From the NCBI GenBank assembly GCA_963969495.1, contig OZ018324.1, forward strand, positions 155,276,672-155,340,671: a stretch of 64,000 nt of DNA, in the 5' to 3' direction. The notes beneath the pieces are model-generated. The model was not told the DNA's origin, made no database searches, and was given only the letters and a program-made list of their open reading frames with translations. How positions within the stretch are numbered: position 1 is the first letter of the stretch; the number at the start of each line of letters is the position of its first letter. Shown here in pieces: positions 20,193-31,000 of this stretch. Source of the stretch: Ceratothoa steindachneri. Lineage: Eukaryota > Arthropoda > Malacostraca > Isopoda > Cymothoidae. The translations under genes were made by a program, and so were the position numbers.

Positions 20193-22926
20193 ATGTTACG
20201 TAACGCACTGAAAATAATGGAAATCAACACCAACGGCTGGACGACGAAAGGAATTCTTTATGGAAATGTATTCAGAGAAATTGATGCAGACATCATACTG
20301 ATTTCAGAACACGGGATCGACACGCGTAGAACAGAAATGAAAATCTGGAGCTAAGATGTGTTGATCACCAACTTTTCGCAAGAGCGGTACGATGGCGCCG
20401 CTATTGCAATAAAGAAAGGGATCAAATACAAGCAGATAAGGAACTTAGAAGAATCCTACCTCACGATTGAGGTCGAGCTCGACTTAGGAAAGTTGGTCAT
20501 TGCAACCGGATATCAACCGCCAAAGAGAGATGTGTTGCCTATTCACACTCTCACTGGCCTATTTGGCAGAAGAGCCCCCACTATACTAATGGGGGATCTG
20601 AACACCAGATGCCGAGAATCCGGTTACAGGACCTACAAGGGTATAGGGAGAAGCCTGGACCTGTTGCTGGATAGAAATATTGCCCAGCGGATAGGCCCCG
20701 ACTTTCCCACCTATGTCAGAGAACGATGTGCCACAAAACCAGACATCTGTCTAGTGAATCGTCAGCTACCGTTCAATTACTACATGGAACCAGTCCAGGT
20801 GCCATGTAGTGACCATATAGGGATCCTACTCACTATCAATAGGAACCCTATACAAGTCCCAGCAGTAGTCAGGAAGAACTACAAGCGAGCAGACTGGGCA
20901 CGGTACGCGCACCTTCTCGAGGCCTACGATCCGCCCAACCTGGACGAGGCAATTCTGGAGAAGATTGACGAGGCACACGATGACCTCAATAACCAAATCA
21001 TTGACGCAGATAGGACTTGTATCCCTAATTCCGCATATAGGACCATCTCGACCTACGAGTGGAACGAATATATGAAGGAACTGTACCGTGTACTGAAGAT
21101 AATGTATGAATACAACATCGTGAATGCATCGGTTCACTCGATGCAAAGAAGTAAAGAAATCAAAGAAGAATTGAACCAGTTGATCCTCGAACAACAGAAC
21201 AGAAGATGGGAGGACGCGATCGATAGCCTCGATCACGAAGCAACTCCCAAAGAATTTTAGAAGAAGATCCGAATTCTTAAAGGATCGACTGGAAAGAAGC
21301 ATAAGATCGAGTTACGGAAAGAAAACGGAGACATCGAAGAAGAAGAAAAAAAAGTTGGAGAGATATTCCGAAGTTATTGGGTAAAGATCTTCAGTATAAC
21401 TGAAGAAGAGAACGAAGACTATGACCTAGAGTTCGAAAGTAACATCATCGACGAGCTAAACGAAGAAATAGACAAGACGCATCCTCATCACCAGGTGGAT
21501 AGACAGTGCAACGGAGACGCCGAGATTACAGAAGAAGAACTACTCGGCGCGCTTCGCTCATTCCAACAAAAAGCCTCAGGACAATCGGGGCTTACAAAGC
21601 TTTACTTTGAAAAGGCACCAGCCTGTGTCATCGAAGGAATAAGAAGAATATTTAACGCCTGTCTCAATACGGGATACTTTCCGGACGCTTATAAAACGGC
21701 GAAGATGATTTTCTTGCCTAAGCACGGAAAGAACCCAACGTTGAAGGAAAGCTAATGGCCAATTTCACTTCTGGAATTTGGCGGGAAGCTCCACGAGAAG
21801 ATCCTCAACAAAAGACTGGTGTCTCACCTGGAGGAAAACTCGTTCTATAACCCACACCAATTCGGCTTTAGGAGTAAGCAAAGTACGGAGATGGCGATTA
21901 ACGTCATCACGGAAAAGCTAGCCCATGCAAAACGGGAAAAGAGTTACGTTGACATTGTTTGTCGGGATGTATCAAAGGCGTTCGATAAGGTGTGGCAACG
22001 GGGAAGCAGTACAAGATCTTACGACTGGGACTAAGTGAAAACTTAGAAAGAACTCTCTGTGACTATGTCATGGAGAGAGCGGCATACATCAGTTTAGGGT
22101 GCACGGACGGGCCAAAGTTTCCGCTCAATGTGGGCCTCCCGCAGGGGGGATGCTGTCCCCCACTCTCTACTTGATTTACACCGCGGATGTCCCAGTCCCT
22201 GTAACCCCACTTGCCTCAACTTACAATTTGCCGATGATTTCACCCAGATAATCACTTGTCCATGGAGGAACGCGCCTTTGCAAGCTCGTATGACAGCATC
22301 AGAAATTGAAAACCTTAACACCTACGAGGCCCGGTGGAAAATCCGCACCAACCAGGATAAGTTCAAAGTAGTCCCCATAGGCAGGAGACTACTTGATGAC
22401 GTCAGGGTGGGGGATAGACGATATCCCTACACCAATGAATGCAATGTACTCGGCATGAAGATCAACCGGGTACACAAAGCACGTCCAAGAACGAATCACC
22501 AAGGCCACTGCTGCAGTCAAGACTCTGTATAGGTTCAGAAATCTTCGTCAAAGCAACAAAAAGAAGATCTATACTGCACTAGTAAGATCAACGTTGCTAT
22601 ACCCCGCTTCCGCCATCTCGTGTGTCTCAAAGACACAGAAGAGGAGACTACAAGTGGTGCAGAACAAATGCGCGTACCTAATTACAGATACACGCAGAAG
22701 GGAAAGAAGATCACAGGAAGACCTGCACCGGGAGGCGGGGTTAACCCCCATTAACGTTGTCATCGAAGAACGGACAAGGAATATGCTGGAAAAGGTCAAT
22801 CGAGAGTTGGACGATGAAATCGTACAAATGATTAACCAAAATAGAAGAGCTGTATGTCGCGCCAGATTTCCAAGCTCCGTTGGGATTTTAGCTGGCGGAG
22901 CAAAAGTGCCGTTCTACGCAAGATGA
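20193..22926 (+). pseudogene. LINE-A copy 4 ORF2: APE and RT, several stops and frameshifts
   Basis: Full-length but dead endonuclease-RT gene. Endonuclease: INTNGW, LISEHGIDT, MGDLNTRCRESGY and CSDHIGI. In-frame stops occur at about 20353, 21258 and 21753. RT: SLLEFGGKLHEKILNKRL, VDIVCRDVSKAFDKVWQRG, then frameshifts near 22005 and 22160. The catalytic block is LQFADDFTQII (about 22227-22259), and another shift lies near 22475. The C-terminal domain is open at 22594-22926, with LQVVQNKCAYLITDTRRRER. FADD replaces the YADD of copy 2; both are accepted RT active sites. Confidence 0.88.
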
Positions 22927-23266
22927 GTTGTTTTTGTCCCAAACTAAACGAATTAACCAAACCAAGAAACCAAACCGATTTTGACAAAAATTCCCTGATA
23001 TCGACAAAACCCATCGATTAAGACAAAACTACCGAAGAAGGAAAACTACACAAGAAGATGAAACACACCAATCAAGACTACAAAGAAGAAACATAATACA
23101 CAAACTACATACACTACAAATTTTGGAAAAAACAAAGACACTAAAACAAACATAGTAAGTTATAATTAACGACTTACCAAAACAACAGCAAACGCGCACA
23201 GCATAACCAAATACATTAGCTAATATGAAGACAAATGGCTTGAACGCCAAATTATATATATTATAT

Positions 23267-23360
<94 letters not shown>
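22927..23360 (+). repeat. LINE-A copy 4 3' UTR and (TA)n tract
   Basis: About 300 bp of A-rich sequence with repeated ACAAAAC and GAAGAA words follows the ORF2 stop, then a (TA)n tract at 23272-23360. The GAGGCGAAGTGCCC repeats of copy 2 are absent, so the 3' UTRs of these two copies differ. Confidence 0.55.
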
Positions 23361-23364
<4 letters not shown>

Positions 23365-23571
23365 AAACAAAATGATAAACAACAACGGAACTACAAAACA
23401 TAAAAATTTGAAAGCGATAGGCCTGATCACCAGGCTCTAGCATCACTTTGCACTCTACCACACTTCTTTCTCTTTTCACCACTGGTCTACTTTCCGCTGT
23501 CTATCCACACACCCTTTTTATCCCCTCACCTGCATACTCTCACATACCTGGTAAAAAACAAAAAAACAAAC

Positions 23572-23846
23572 CCCGGAACACTTCGCTTCAGGCTGGATTC
23601 TGTCCTTAAAATTGAGGTATAATCCTATGTGGTGTCTATTTATGAAAATTAACTTAAAATTGGTATGGAAAAAGAATTTATGTAATAGAGATGTAATTTA
23701 AAAAAAAACAAACATTATTTAAAAAACCCAGATCCGGAAAGATTATGTAACGGATATCTTTGCAAACAGTAGGCAATTTAAATTTGGGATGGTAAATATT
23801 TGTTTAAAAATTGGGCCGTAATTTTTTCAGTCAGAGAAAAATTTAC
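23572..23846 (-). mobile_element. PLE-2 inverted partial duplicate
   Basis: The reverse complement of this interval matches 24105-24370 of the adjoining plus-strand PLE-2 copy at roughly 85-90 per cent by eye. It covers the RT C-terminal/linker block (NNIYHPKFKFPTVCKDIRY, FINRHHIGLYFNCKDRILPE). It lies head to head with the plus-strand copy starting at 23847, giving a 275-bp inverted repeat with about 260 bp between the arms. Confidence 0.8.
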
Positions 23847-25080
23847 TTGCGAAAAGGAGCTCAATTCCCCCATATCATTTCTGGATATCCGTATTTCCTG
23901 TGTCCACTGGATTTTTAATCAAAGTTTTTCGTAAGCCAACCTTTAGTGGTCAAGGCCATAAATTTTTCAGTTTTTGTGACTTTTCTTTCAAAATAAGTGC
24001 CATCAAAACACTAATATTCCGGGCTTTTAATATTTGTTCATTCTACTCCGGATTTCACCAAGAAGTCGTATTTCTGACTAATTATTTCAAACAAAGCGGC
24101 TTTCCTGTGTCTCTGACTGAAAAAATTACGGCCCAATTTTTAAACAATATTTACCATCCCAAATTTAAATTCCCTACTGTTTGCAAAGATATCCGTTACA
24201 TAATCTTTCCGAATCTGGGTTTTTTAAATAAACTTTTTTCAACAAAAATTACATCTCTATTAAATAAATTCTTTTTCCATACCAATTTTAAGTTAATTTT
24301 CATAAATAGACACCACATAGGATTATACTTTAATTGTAAGGACAGAATCCTGCCTGAAGCGAAGTGTTCCGTTATTTACGAATTTACTTGCCCCAATTGT
24401 AAACTGGGGAGATACATAGGAGTACGGTGCGCTCCCTGAGGGCGAGGTTCTGTTCCCATTTGGGTGTTAGCCCCAGGAAAGGGAAGGTTCTCTCTACAAA
24501 AGAATTCTCACCTGTTAGACTTCACTCTATTAAGTGTAAAACTGAAATCACAACGGACGATTTTAAAATCTTACAAAACACCCCTGATACCATATCATTA
24601 AGGATTCTTGAATCTATGTATATTAAATACCTTTCTCCTTCCTTAAATTCCGATTCTTCTTCTCACCCACTACTTCTACTCGAAACAAAAATATTACCAA
24701 CCTCCTAACCTTCTCTTTCTTCTTACGCTCCTCGCCCTTTCTCCCCAGTTGTCCTCTAACGGCTGATTGTTTAAGGTTGTTTTTTCCTGATGTATTTCCT
24801 GTATTTCCCCAATCGTTAATTTTTAACTCGCAACATAATAATCCAAAAATATCAATTACCTGTAAATTTCTTGCTATACCCCCCTTAATAAACATTAAAT
24901 ACTTTCCATAAATTCATCTTTTTGATTATCTATTTAACTCTAACTTAAATTGTATTCCACGAATTGTATTTCCAGTACCCGAAGATGGGTGAAAAGTTCA
25001 CCCGAAACGTTGTATCAAGAAAATGAAATGAATTTCCTTTTATACGTCCTTTCGTTCATACTTCAAATTATTATTATTAT
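23847..25080 (+). mobile_element. PLE-2 copy 2: RT C terminus, GIY-YIG and 3' UTR
   Basis: Plus-strand Penelope copy truncated inside the RT. It opens with FTCEKELNSPISFLDI, then a frameshift and GFLIKVFRKPTFSGQGHKFF, LNNIYHPKFKFPTVCKDIRY and SVIYEFTCPNCKLGRYIG (GIY-YIG core, about 24370-24425). A one-base shift at about 24427 moves the rest, RSLRARFCSHLGVSPRKGKV to YIKYLSPSLNSDSSS, into another frame. The 3' UTR ends with the hammerhead-like fold (24975-25015) and abuts (TA)n. The RT catalytic region is missing. Confidence 0.87.
24975..25015 (+). ncRNA. hammerhead-like motif in the PLE-2 copy 2 3' end
   Basis: Helix I pairs GTAC (24975-24978) with GTAT (25012-25015) using one G-U pair. The core CCGAAGA (24979-24985) replaces CUGANGA. 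Helix II pairs GGGTGAA (24987-24993) with TTCACCC (24997-25003) perfectly. GAAA follows at 25004-25007, then a very short helix III segment. The layout fits the minimal hammerhead class described in Penelope elements; cleavage competence is not established. Confidence 0.5.
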
Positions 25081-25181
<101 letters not shown>

Positions 25182-25250
25182 AAAACTCACAAAGTATCGC
25201 GTGAGTAAGCAATAAATGCAACAAAGCCCACAGGGAATAATAATACGAGG

Positions 25251-25296
25251 ATTCCAAGTACTTTCGAACTTTATTTCGAGTTCTTTATCAAGGAAT
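25251..25296 (-). ncRNA. hammerhead-like motif, PLE-3 minus-strand arm
   Basis: Reverse complement of the 25803-25848 motif: helix I ATTCC/GGAAT, core TTGATAA, helix II around a GAACT/AGTTC stem, then GAAA. Confidence 0.4.
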
Positions 25297-25802
25297 ATCA
25301 GAAGTATTAAAAATTGTAATATCTATAAGGATGATACAGAGGAGAGGGAACGCCCGCTAAAAAGCAAAAAACCAATCAACAAAGTAAAATTTTTATTTGA
25401 GACCCAATATTTATATTAATCTTAATAGACAATTTTATTTTATTTTTTGTGCATCTATGCACACTTATGTTTTTGTCTGTATTTATTTCCGTTTGAGTCA
25501 AGTCTTTAGAACATTTGTACTTATTTCACCTTGGTTTTTAGATACTGACCTCTGAGGTTAATCTCTCGTTAAGATTCCCTCCCTCCCCCCTTAATTGCCT
25601 AGGCGGTATTTTAATCCTCTTGTCAACCTTTAGTCTTTTGAATTTACCTGTTTTAATGATCTTAGTTTGTTTCTATCTTCGCTCCTCCTAAGGTTTCCAT
25701 TTCATATTATTTCATTTTGTTGATTGGTTTTTTGCTTTTTTGTGGGCGTTCCCTCTCCTCTGTATCATCCTTATAAATATTACAATTTTCAATACTTCTG
25801 AT

Positions 25803-25848
25803 ATTCCTTGATAAAGAACTCGAAATAAAGTTCGAAAGTTCTTGGAAT
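25803..25848 (+). ncRNA. hammerhead-like motif, PLE-3 plus-strand arm
   Basis: Helix I pairs ATTCC (25803-25807) with GGAAT (25844-25848). The core reads TTGATAA. Helix II is GAACT (25816-25820) with AGTTC (25829-25833). GAAA is at 25834-25837. The core departs from CUGANGA at two or more positions. Confidence 0.4.
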
Positions 25849-25895
25849 CCTCGTATTATTTTTCCTTGTGGGCTTTGTTGCATATATATCATCAT

Positions 25896-26150
25896 AACTA
25901 ACTCTATAATTTAAGAAGGGGATTTTTTTTTTAGTATTTGAATAGTAATTTCATCTTAGTTTGGTTATGACTTATGTTTTTTATCAAAGTTATTTCTAAT
26001 AATTCTTTTATAATATCAAAAGATACAATGGTGAAGTTCAGAAAATTGCTAAAAATTTAACAATGGCTCCTTTTTTTTAGAATTTAAATTGTAATCTTAG
26101 TAGCGAAACGCAAGCTCACCCTGTAAGGGGGAGTGGCGAAGCCATTGCCT

Positions 26151-26247
<97 letters not shown>
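25896..26247. repeat. AT-rich spacer ending in (TA)n
   Basis: No gene seen. About 96 bp of (TA)n occupies 26153-26247. Confidence 0.8.
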
Positions 26248-26249
<2 letters not shown>

Positions 26250-26728
26250 TCGCCCGGTCTCTTTAAATTGGCCCCTGTATTTAAAAGGCTTATTTGTAAC
26301 GAAATTGTCTATTTAAAATCTTAGTCCTTTGATTTACTAAATTATATTTCTTTTGTTTATTTCAATGTATTTATATTTGCATGTGTATGTATGCACTCAT
26401 ATCTTTGTGACCTAAATATCTACATTCTTTTCTCACAGTTGGAACTTCCAGAAGTAGACTTTATCTAGCATAGTGAACTAAACCCCCAAAGTTAAAAAAA
26501 GTGTCCGGTATTTAATCCCGTCTTTGATAATATTTCTCTATTCTGTGTCCTTCACTGTACATGGGTGGAACACCACTCTGTTGTCTCTTATATATACCAC
26601 CTATGTTAAGTAATTCATTATTCCTTGAGAATGAACTGAACAAGTTCGAAAGTACTTGGAATCTGCTTTTCATTTTCCTGTGAGATTTTTTGTATTTATT
26701 GCTGTAATCACGCGCTACTTTGTAAGTT

Positions 26729-26733
<5 letters not shown>
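26248..26733 (+). mobile_element. PLE-3 second plus-strand 3' end
   Basis: Sequence between two (TA)n tracts. Its last 55 bp (GTATTTATTGCTGTAATCAC onward) is homologous to the reverse complement of 25180-25230, and a hammerhead-like motif lies at 26620-26662. No coding is recognised in the upstream 370 bp. Confidence 0.5.
26620..26662 (+). ncRNA. hammerhead-like motif, PLE-3 copy at 26.6 kb
   Basis: ATTCC (26620-26624) pairs with GGAAT (26658-26662). The core reads TTGAGAA. Helix II is GAACT (26633-26637) with AGTTC (26643-26647). GAAA is at 26648-26651. Same architecture as the other two PLE-3 copies with a changed core base. Confidence 0.4.

Positions 26734-26804
<71 letters not shown>
26734..26804. 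repeat. (TA)n tract
   Basis: About 70 bp of TA dinucleotide abutting the PLE-3 3' end. Confidence 0.95.
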
Positions 26805-26808
<4 letters not shown>

Positions 26809-26989
26809 AAACCAATCGACGCTCCACCTACGTACAAAGAAAGGATACAAGACAGAGTGGGCGTGAAAAATAAAACTAAATCATCGGAAAAGGGAGATTA
26901 AACGCAGGTACAAGAGGTTAAAGACATACAGATAAAATCTATACCAAAATATTTATGTGTGAGAGTGTGTGTGAAATGTAGAAATATAA

Positions 26990-27813
26990 GTCACATAACT
27001 ATTAATATCGCTGTTGGCAACTTTGAATTCCGCGTAAACGTGTTGTCTGACTGGCCTCCTTGAAGGAAGCAAATACCATGGCTAAATACAATCCCCCAAA
27101 TATTTGGGGAAAGCAAACTGTGTTGCTGGGATTCACGGCGGGAGCTCCAATGCGAAGATCTCCGAGTGATTGGGTGTCAATCTGAGGACGAGGCAGAGAA
27201 TCAGGAAAGAGTTGGATGAGTAAGGCTGTGATTAGGAGGGTCCGGCGTCTCGGAAACCTCAATCTAAGCATGCTGATAGGAAAACAACAACAACAATTTT
27301 TCGCGAAATTCCTGGCCATCATTGACAAAGATTTAGGCAAGTCAATGAGGTTCATAGCCAAGGACAAGGGAGTCTCATTAGGCAGTTAGTGCATGAGGAC
27401 ATCTGCTAAATCTCATACAAGAAGAGAAAGGGCCACCTTTTGTAGCCGAAGATGAATGTCAAACGGAAGTATCGTGCTGCTAAGCTTGTGAACAAAGTGA
27501 AGGATCCCTTAAGACCAGAAGAATTTCTACCAAGATCAGGTAGTGAATTCGCAAAAACAACCAATGGCTTGCTGTCCCCCCCAGAAGATGTACTAAGAGT
27601 GATAAATACCATGTTTCCGGTCCAGATCATTGTGTTTGGATGCTCAGTAGTGGAGGCCACGTTATTCCTCCGTTTATCTTGCTGGAAGGCCTCAGAACAA
27701 TGGAGATGGCTACACGAGGTGGCCGCTGCAAAGCCGTACGTATGCCACACAAGCAGGAGGACCTAGCCTTTTCTGTCAGACAATTTCTTTGACTACATCC
27801 CTCCGAACATCTG
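26990..27813 (+). pseudogene. mariner-like transposase, 5' part, split by a solo LTR
   Basis: Heavily decayed Tc1/mariner-superfamily transposase on the plus strand. Readable blocks: FFAKFLAIIDKDLGKSMRFI and AKDKGVSLG (about 27296-27385, helix-turn-helix), SYKKRKGHLL, KLVNKVKDPLRPEE (about 27480-27525), NFYQDQVVNSQKQP (near the first catalytic Asp), VINTMFPVQIIVFGCSVVEA and CHTSRRT (about 27747). Frames change several times and the catalytic aspartates are not preserved. The last block, DYIPPNI, runs into the LTR at 27814, and the gene resumes at 29120. Confidence 0.7.
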
Positions 27814-29119
27814 TGTCGTAGAGTAGACTGTCGACGATATACCATATATAACTATTCGTTGAGGGAACTATTCTTATATTTCGAGTGCGTGGTTATCTGG
27901 TTGACCGATGTTATTTATCTTCAATATGCTTAAGAAGTGGAACTGAGCTCAAAGATAACAATATGGCTATCATTAATAAAATAGAGTTTTATTAATTAAA
28001 CTATCAACAACACACAAAACGGAAAATGTTTACATAAACAGAGAATGGAAAGGGTCGTGGGAATATCTGGCTAATCAGAGGATTAAAATTTGGGAGAGAT
28101 TTAAAAAGGTAAACAAATAAAAAATAAAGGGATGGGATGGATCGCTAAACCATTTAAAGCACAGGGTAGGGTTGACGAAAGGTTAGATACTCAAAGGTAA
28201 TGCTCAGCTTACGTAATTACAAGTTGTTGTGCAGAGGAAGGCGACGCGAAGGAATCTTTGGTCCGTTGGCGAGTTCCAGCCGAAGGAGGGGGATTAAATT
28301 ATCCTGACGTGACGTCTTGGGAATGAGAACCGTTTCTTGACGAACGGGCTTGAAGAACAATGGCTGTTCTAACGTTGTTCTCTTCTGAACAACAGGGGGG
28401 GGGGTGAGAACCGTCTCTTGTCTACGGGCTCAAGGAACAATGGCTGTTCTAACGTTGTTCTCTTTCTGAACAACAAGGGGGGGAGGGTGAGAACCGTCTC
28501 TTGTCAACGATCTCAAAGAACAATGGCTGTTCTAACGTTGTTTTCTTTCTGAACAACAGCGGGGGGGGGGGGGAGAACCGTTTCTTGTCAACGGGCTCAA
28601 AAAACAATGGCTGTTCTAACGTTTTTCTCTTTCTGAACAACAGGGGGGCCTTGTGGACCTGGCGTCTTGAAGGCTCGAACCTTGGCACTCGAGGGATATT
28701 GTCCTCTTCTGGACAAAAATAGTGGATCTCGAGGTAGAGGGCCCCTGGTGCACAAGGTGAGACCGGATTGGCGTGATGTCTCGCGAAGATAATCTGGATC
28801 TGATCTGATCTAATCGGTAAAGTTTCCATATAAATAGTCGAGCCATCCCCTTGGCGTAGGGGACAATGGAGTGGGGGCTTCGAGGGAATGCCCAGCCACG
28901 CCTGAGAACATACCTTATCTGCCCATAAGCCTAACTCAATCTGGCGAGATCGACGAATGGAGGCGAAACGAGGAGGGGAATGACCTCCTTGGTTAAATAT
29001 TGACTCAGGTGGCGATAAGGCGCCCGGCTCCGACGCGAAGATGCACGTGGGTAGCAACGTCTTTCTAAACAACATGTGATAGCGGTTGAATTTAAGCGGC
29101 CTCAGACCGTTCTATCACA
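27814..29119 (-). mobile_element. solo LTR A of the gypsy family
   Basis: About 1306 bp with TG...CA ends (TGTCGTAG at left, CTATCACA at right in plus reading), homologous over its length to 41597-43058 and 49439-50827. Orientation is taken from the copy at 41.6 kb, whose polypurine tract lies at its right edge. It contains four direct units of about 80 bp (about 28325-28645) with GAACCGTTTCTTG and GAACAATGGCTGTTC. No internal region is attached, so it is a solo LTR. Flanking AATCTG-like and AATTGG sequences agree with insertion into one codon pair of the mariner-like gene; the 5-bp duplication is imperfect. Confidence 0.85.
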
Positions 29120-29275
29120 AATTGGAATTCCAACTCCCCTGAATGTAACCCTCCGGACTATTATGTGCAAGGCGTGGTTAAAAGAGAGACAAACAAGTCC
29201 CTGTACACTGAGTTGGAGCTTAGTTCCAGGATCAAGAAACGGAAGGACCAACGACGTACATGAACTAGATTAGAG
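29120..29275 (+). pseudogene. mariner-like transposase, 3' part
   Basis: Continuation of the transposase split by LTR A: NWNSNSPECNPPDYYVQGVV, then KRETNKSLYTELELSSRIKK. NSPECNPPDYYV corresponds to the NSPDLNPLDY motif near the last catalytic residue of mariner-like transposases. Confidence 0.7.
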
Positions 29276-29390
29276 GACCTCCTGGCGAAGTACCGGCGAA
29301 TGATTAGAATGTTTAAGGAACAAGGTCTGCTGACCAAAGTCGGGTGCTCTCACTTATTCTGATTATGAGTTAACGACCTTCAAACTTTCA
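29276..29390. other. short unique spacer
   Basis: No gene or repeat recognised. Confidence 0.3.
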
Positions 29391-29790
29391 ATAATTCCCG
29401 GAATAACCTTGGGAGGACTTTGGCAATTCTACCATTCGAAAGAGAATGTAAAACAACAAAAAGGTTTCAAATTTCGTTAGACTCGGCCGAATAGTTATGA
29501 TGTTATTGCCAAAACAAATAGTTCCCAAGCTTACCTTCAGAGGACCTTGTCAATTATGTTATTCGAAAGAAAATGTTAAACAACATAAGAGTTTCAAATT
29601 TCGTTAGAATCAGCCGAATAATTACAAAGTTATTGCCAAATAATTCCCAAATTAACCTTGGGAGGACCTTGGCAATTATATCATTCGAAGGAGAATGTAA
29701 AACAACATAAGTTTCATATTTCGTTAGAATCGGCTGAATAATTACCATGTTATTACCCCCCCCCCCCCCCAAAAAAAAAGAAGAAGCAAA
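29391..29790. repeat. three-unit tandem repeat, unit about 120 bp
   Basis: Three direct units start near 29391, 29521 and 29643. Each has AACCTTGGGAGGAC-like, ATTCGAAAGAGAATGT-like, TTTCATTTCGTTAGA-like and GCCGAATAATTA-like blocks in the same order, roughly 85-90 per cent alike. The last unit runs into a C-run (29757-29770) and an A-run. Confidence 0.85.
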
Positions 29791-29861
29791 GCGGGGACTG
29801 AGCGACTGACGACATAGTGAGTTATAGATTCACACGCGACTAAAAATCAAACAAGGTTATT

Positions 29862-30131
29862 ATTTCAGCTATCATTCTCCGCGGACAGGCTGACGACCGA
29901 TTCTACAACATCGCCACCAGCCTTAACTATCGACTAGTCCACATCTGCAATGAAGAGAACATCGGTTTCATCGACACCTGGAAGAGTTTTTACTACGACC
30001 ATTCCTTGTTGAAAGACGATGGTATACACCTGAACCAAATAGGCGCAGCTCGCTTTGGCAGGTTAATCAACAACGCAGTTGGGGACTACAGAATAAGAAA
30101 CGGGACTGCTCACGTTCAACAGGGCCAATAA
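29862..30131 (+). pseudogene. L2/CR1 LINE ORF1 esterase-domain fragment
   Basis: Open C-terminal part of an SGNH-hydrolase (esterase) domain as found in ORF1 of some L2/CR1 LINEs. It reads ILRGQADDRFYNIATSLNYR, then ICNEENIGFIDTWKSFYY and LLKDDGIHLNQIGAARFGRL before a stop at 30129. The DGIHLN motif contains the catalytic Asp and His of the family. The N-terminal GDS block is absent. It is followed in correct order by an APE start, so both belong to one element. Confidence 0.7.
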
Positions 30132-30190
30132 AGGTAGGACGAGATCGATTACGGACCGGAAAGAGCGCAAGGCCACCCATCCGTAACCAC

Positions 30191-30429
30191 TTGAAGGTCT
30201 TCTATATGAACGCTCGTAACATTCATAAAAAAAATACAGATTTAAAGGGAGTTGCGTCAACAAATATTTACCACATAATCGTCATAACAGAACCCTGGTT
30301 AAATATCGAAAACAGGAGTTTCATAACTGAGTATAAACTTCCAGTTAAGCGAAGTTTCAGAAAAGTCGAATTGAAAAAAAGAGAGGCAGTGTTCTATTCT
30401 ATATCAAAGCATCCAAGCATTATCACCTG
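30191..30429 (+). pseudogene. L2/CR1 LINE ORF2, APE N-terminal fragment
   Basis: 80 codons beginning LKVFYMNARNIHKKNTDLKG, then IIVITEPWLNIENRSFI. This is the N terminus of an APE endonuclease with the metal-binding Asn (MNAR) and Glu (TEPW). The copy ends abruptly at about 30428, where an unrelated transposase-like sequence starts. Confidence 0.75.
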
Positions 30430-31000
30430 ATGTCCGGCCATTCAGACCTGCCCTGTGACCAGGACTTTGGAAACCTAGAGACTGCGTTTGAGGGACTGCA
30501 GATCTACACCACACTTCACTACATCTCCCTAAAGAAGGAGGCCAGAAGAACAAACCCCTTCACCGTCGTCGAGATGGGTGCTAACGACTTTGGAAATCTC
30601 GACCCCTACAGCCCCTATGCACTAAGGCCATCCTCTCTCGGGCAAGGTTCAAGAATGGCCGGATGTTTAGCTTCAAGGCCACCTGCAACAGAGGATGGGT
30701 ATAATGCGGTCGTACTCAGAGAAGCTCGATCACCCGATTGATGTCAAACTTCAGAACGAAAGGGGTGCGGCCTATAACCCATCAAAGTTTGATTTACCGC
30801 CGTCCACCTGCCCATCAAGTATCCAGAAGGGGTTAGGATGACACTCGAGAAACTGGACGACCTGAACCACCTGTTGCAGTTTTTTTCCCCTGAGTACAGC
30901 AGCTTCTACACTGACCTCTTTCCTGCACAGGGCTTGCTAGCGGCCCAGGGGTGTGTGGCAGAGGGTGACCCGGACGACGATATTCTGGACTTCTAGGACT
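30430..31000 (+). pseudogene. fragment of an uncharacterised transposase-like protein
   Basis: Starts SGHSDLPCDQDFGNLETAF, resembling the GHSYLPNDRDFGxIE motif near the C terminus of a group of invertebrate transposase-like proteins. It continues GLQIYTTLHYISLKKEARRT and NPFTVVEMGANDFGNLD. The frame is broken after about 30740, and further traces (LLQFFSPEYSSFYTDLF, about 30875-30925) end with a stop near 30995. Family assignment rests on memory of the motif; I cannot name the superfamily. Probably a DNA-transposon remnant. Confidence 0.45.

Noticed and set aside
28449..29075. 208-codon minus-strand ORF in LTR A
   Set aside because: Lies in the LTR repeat array; the equivalent frames in LTRs B and C are disrupted and no domain is seen.
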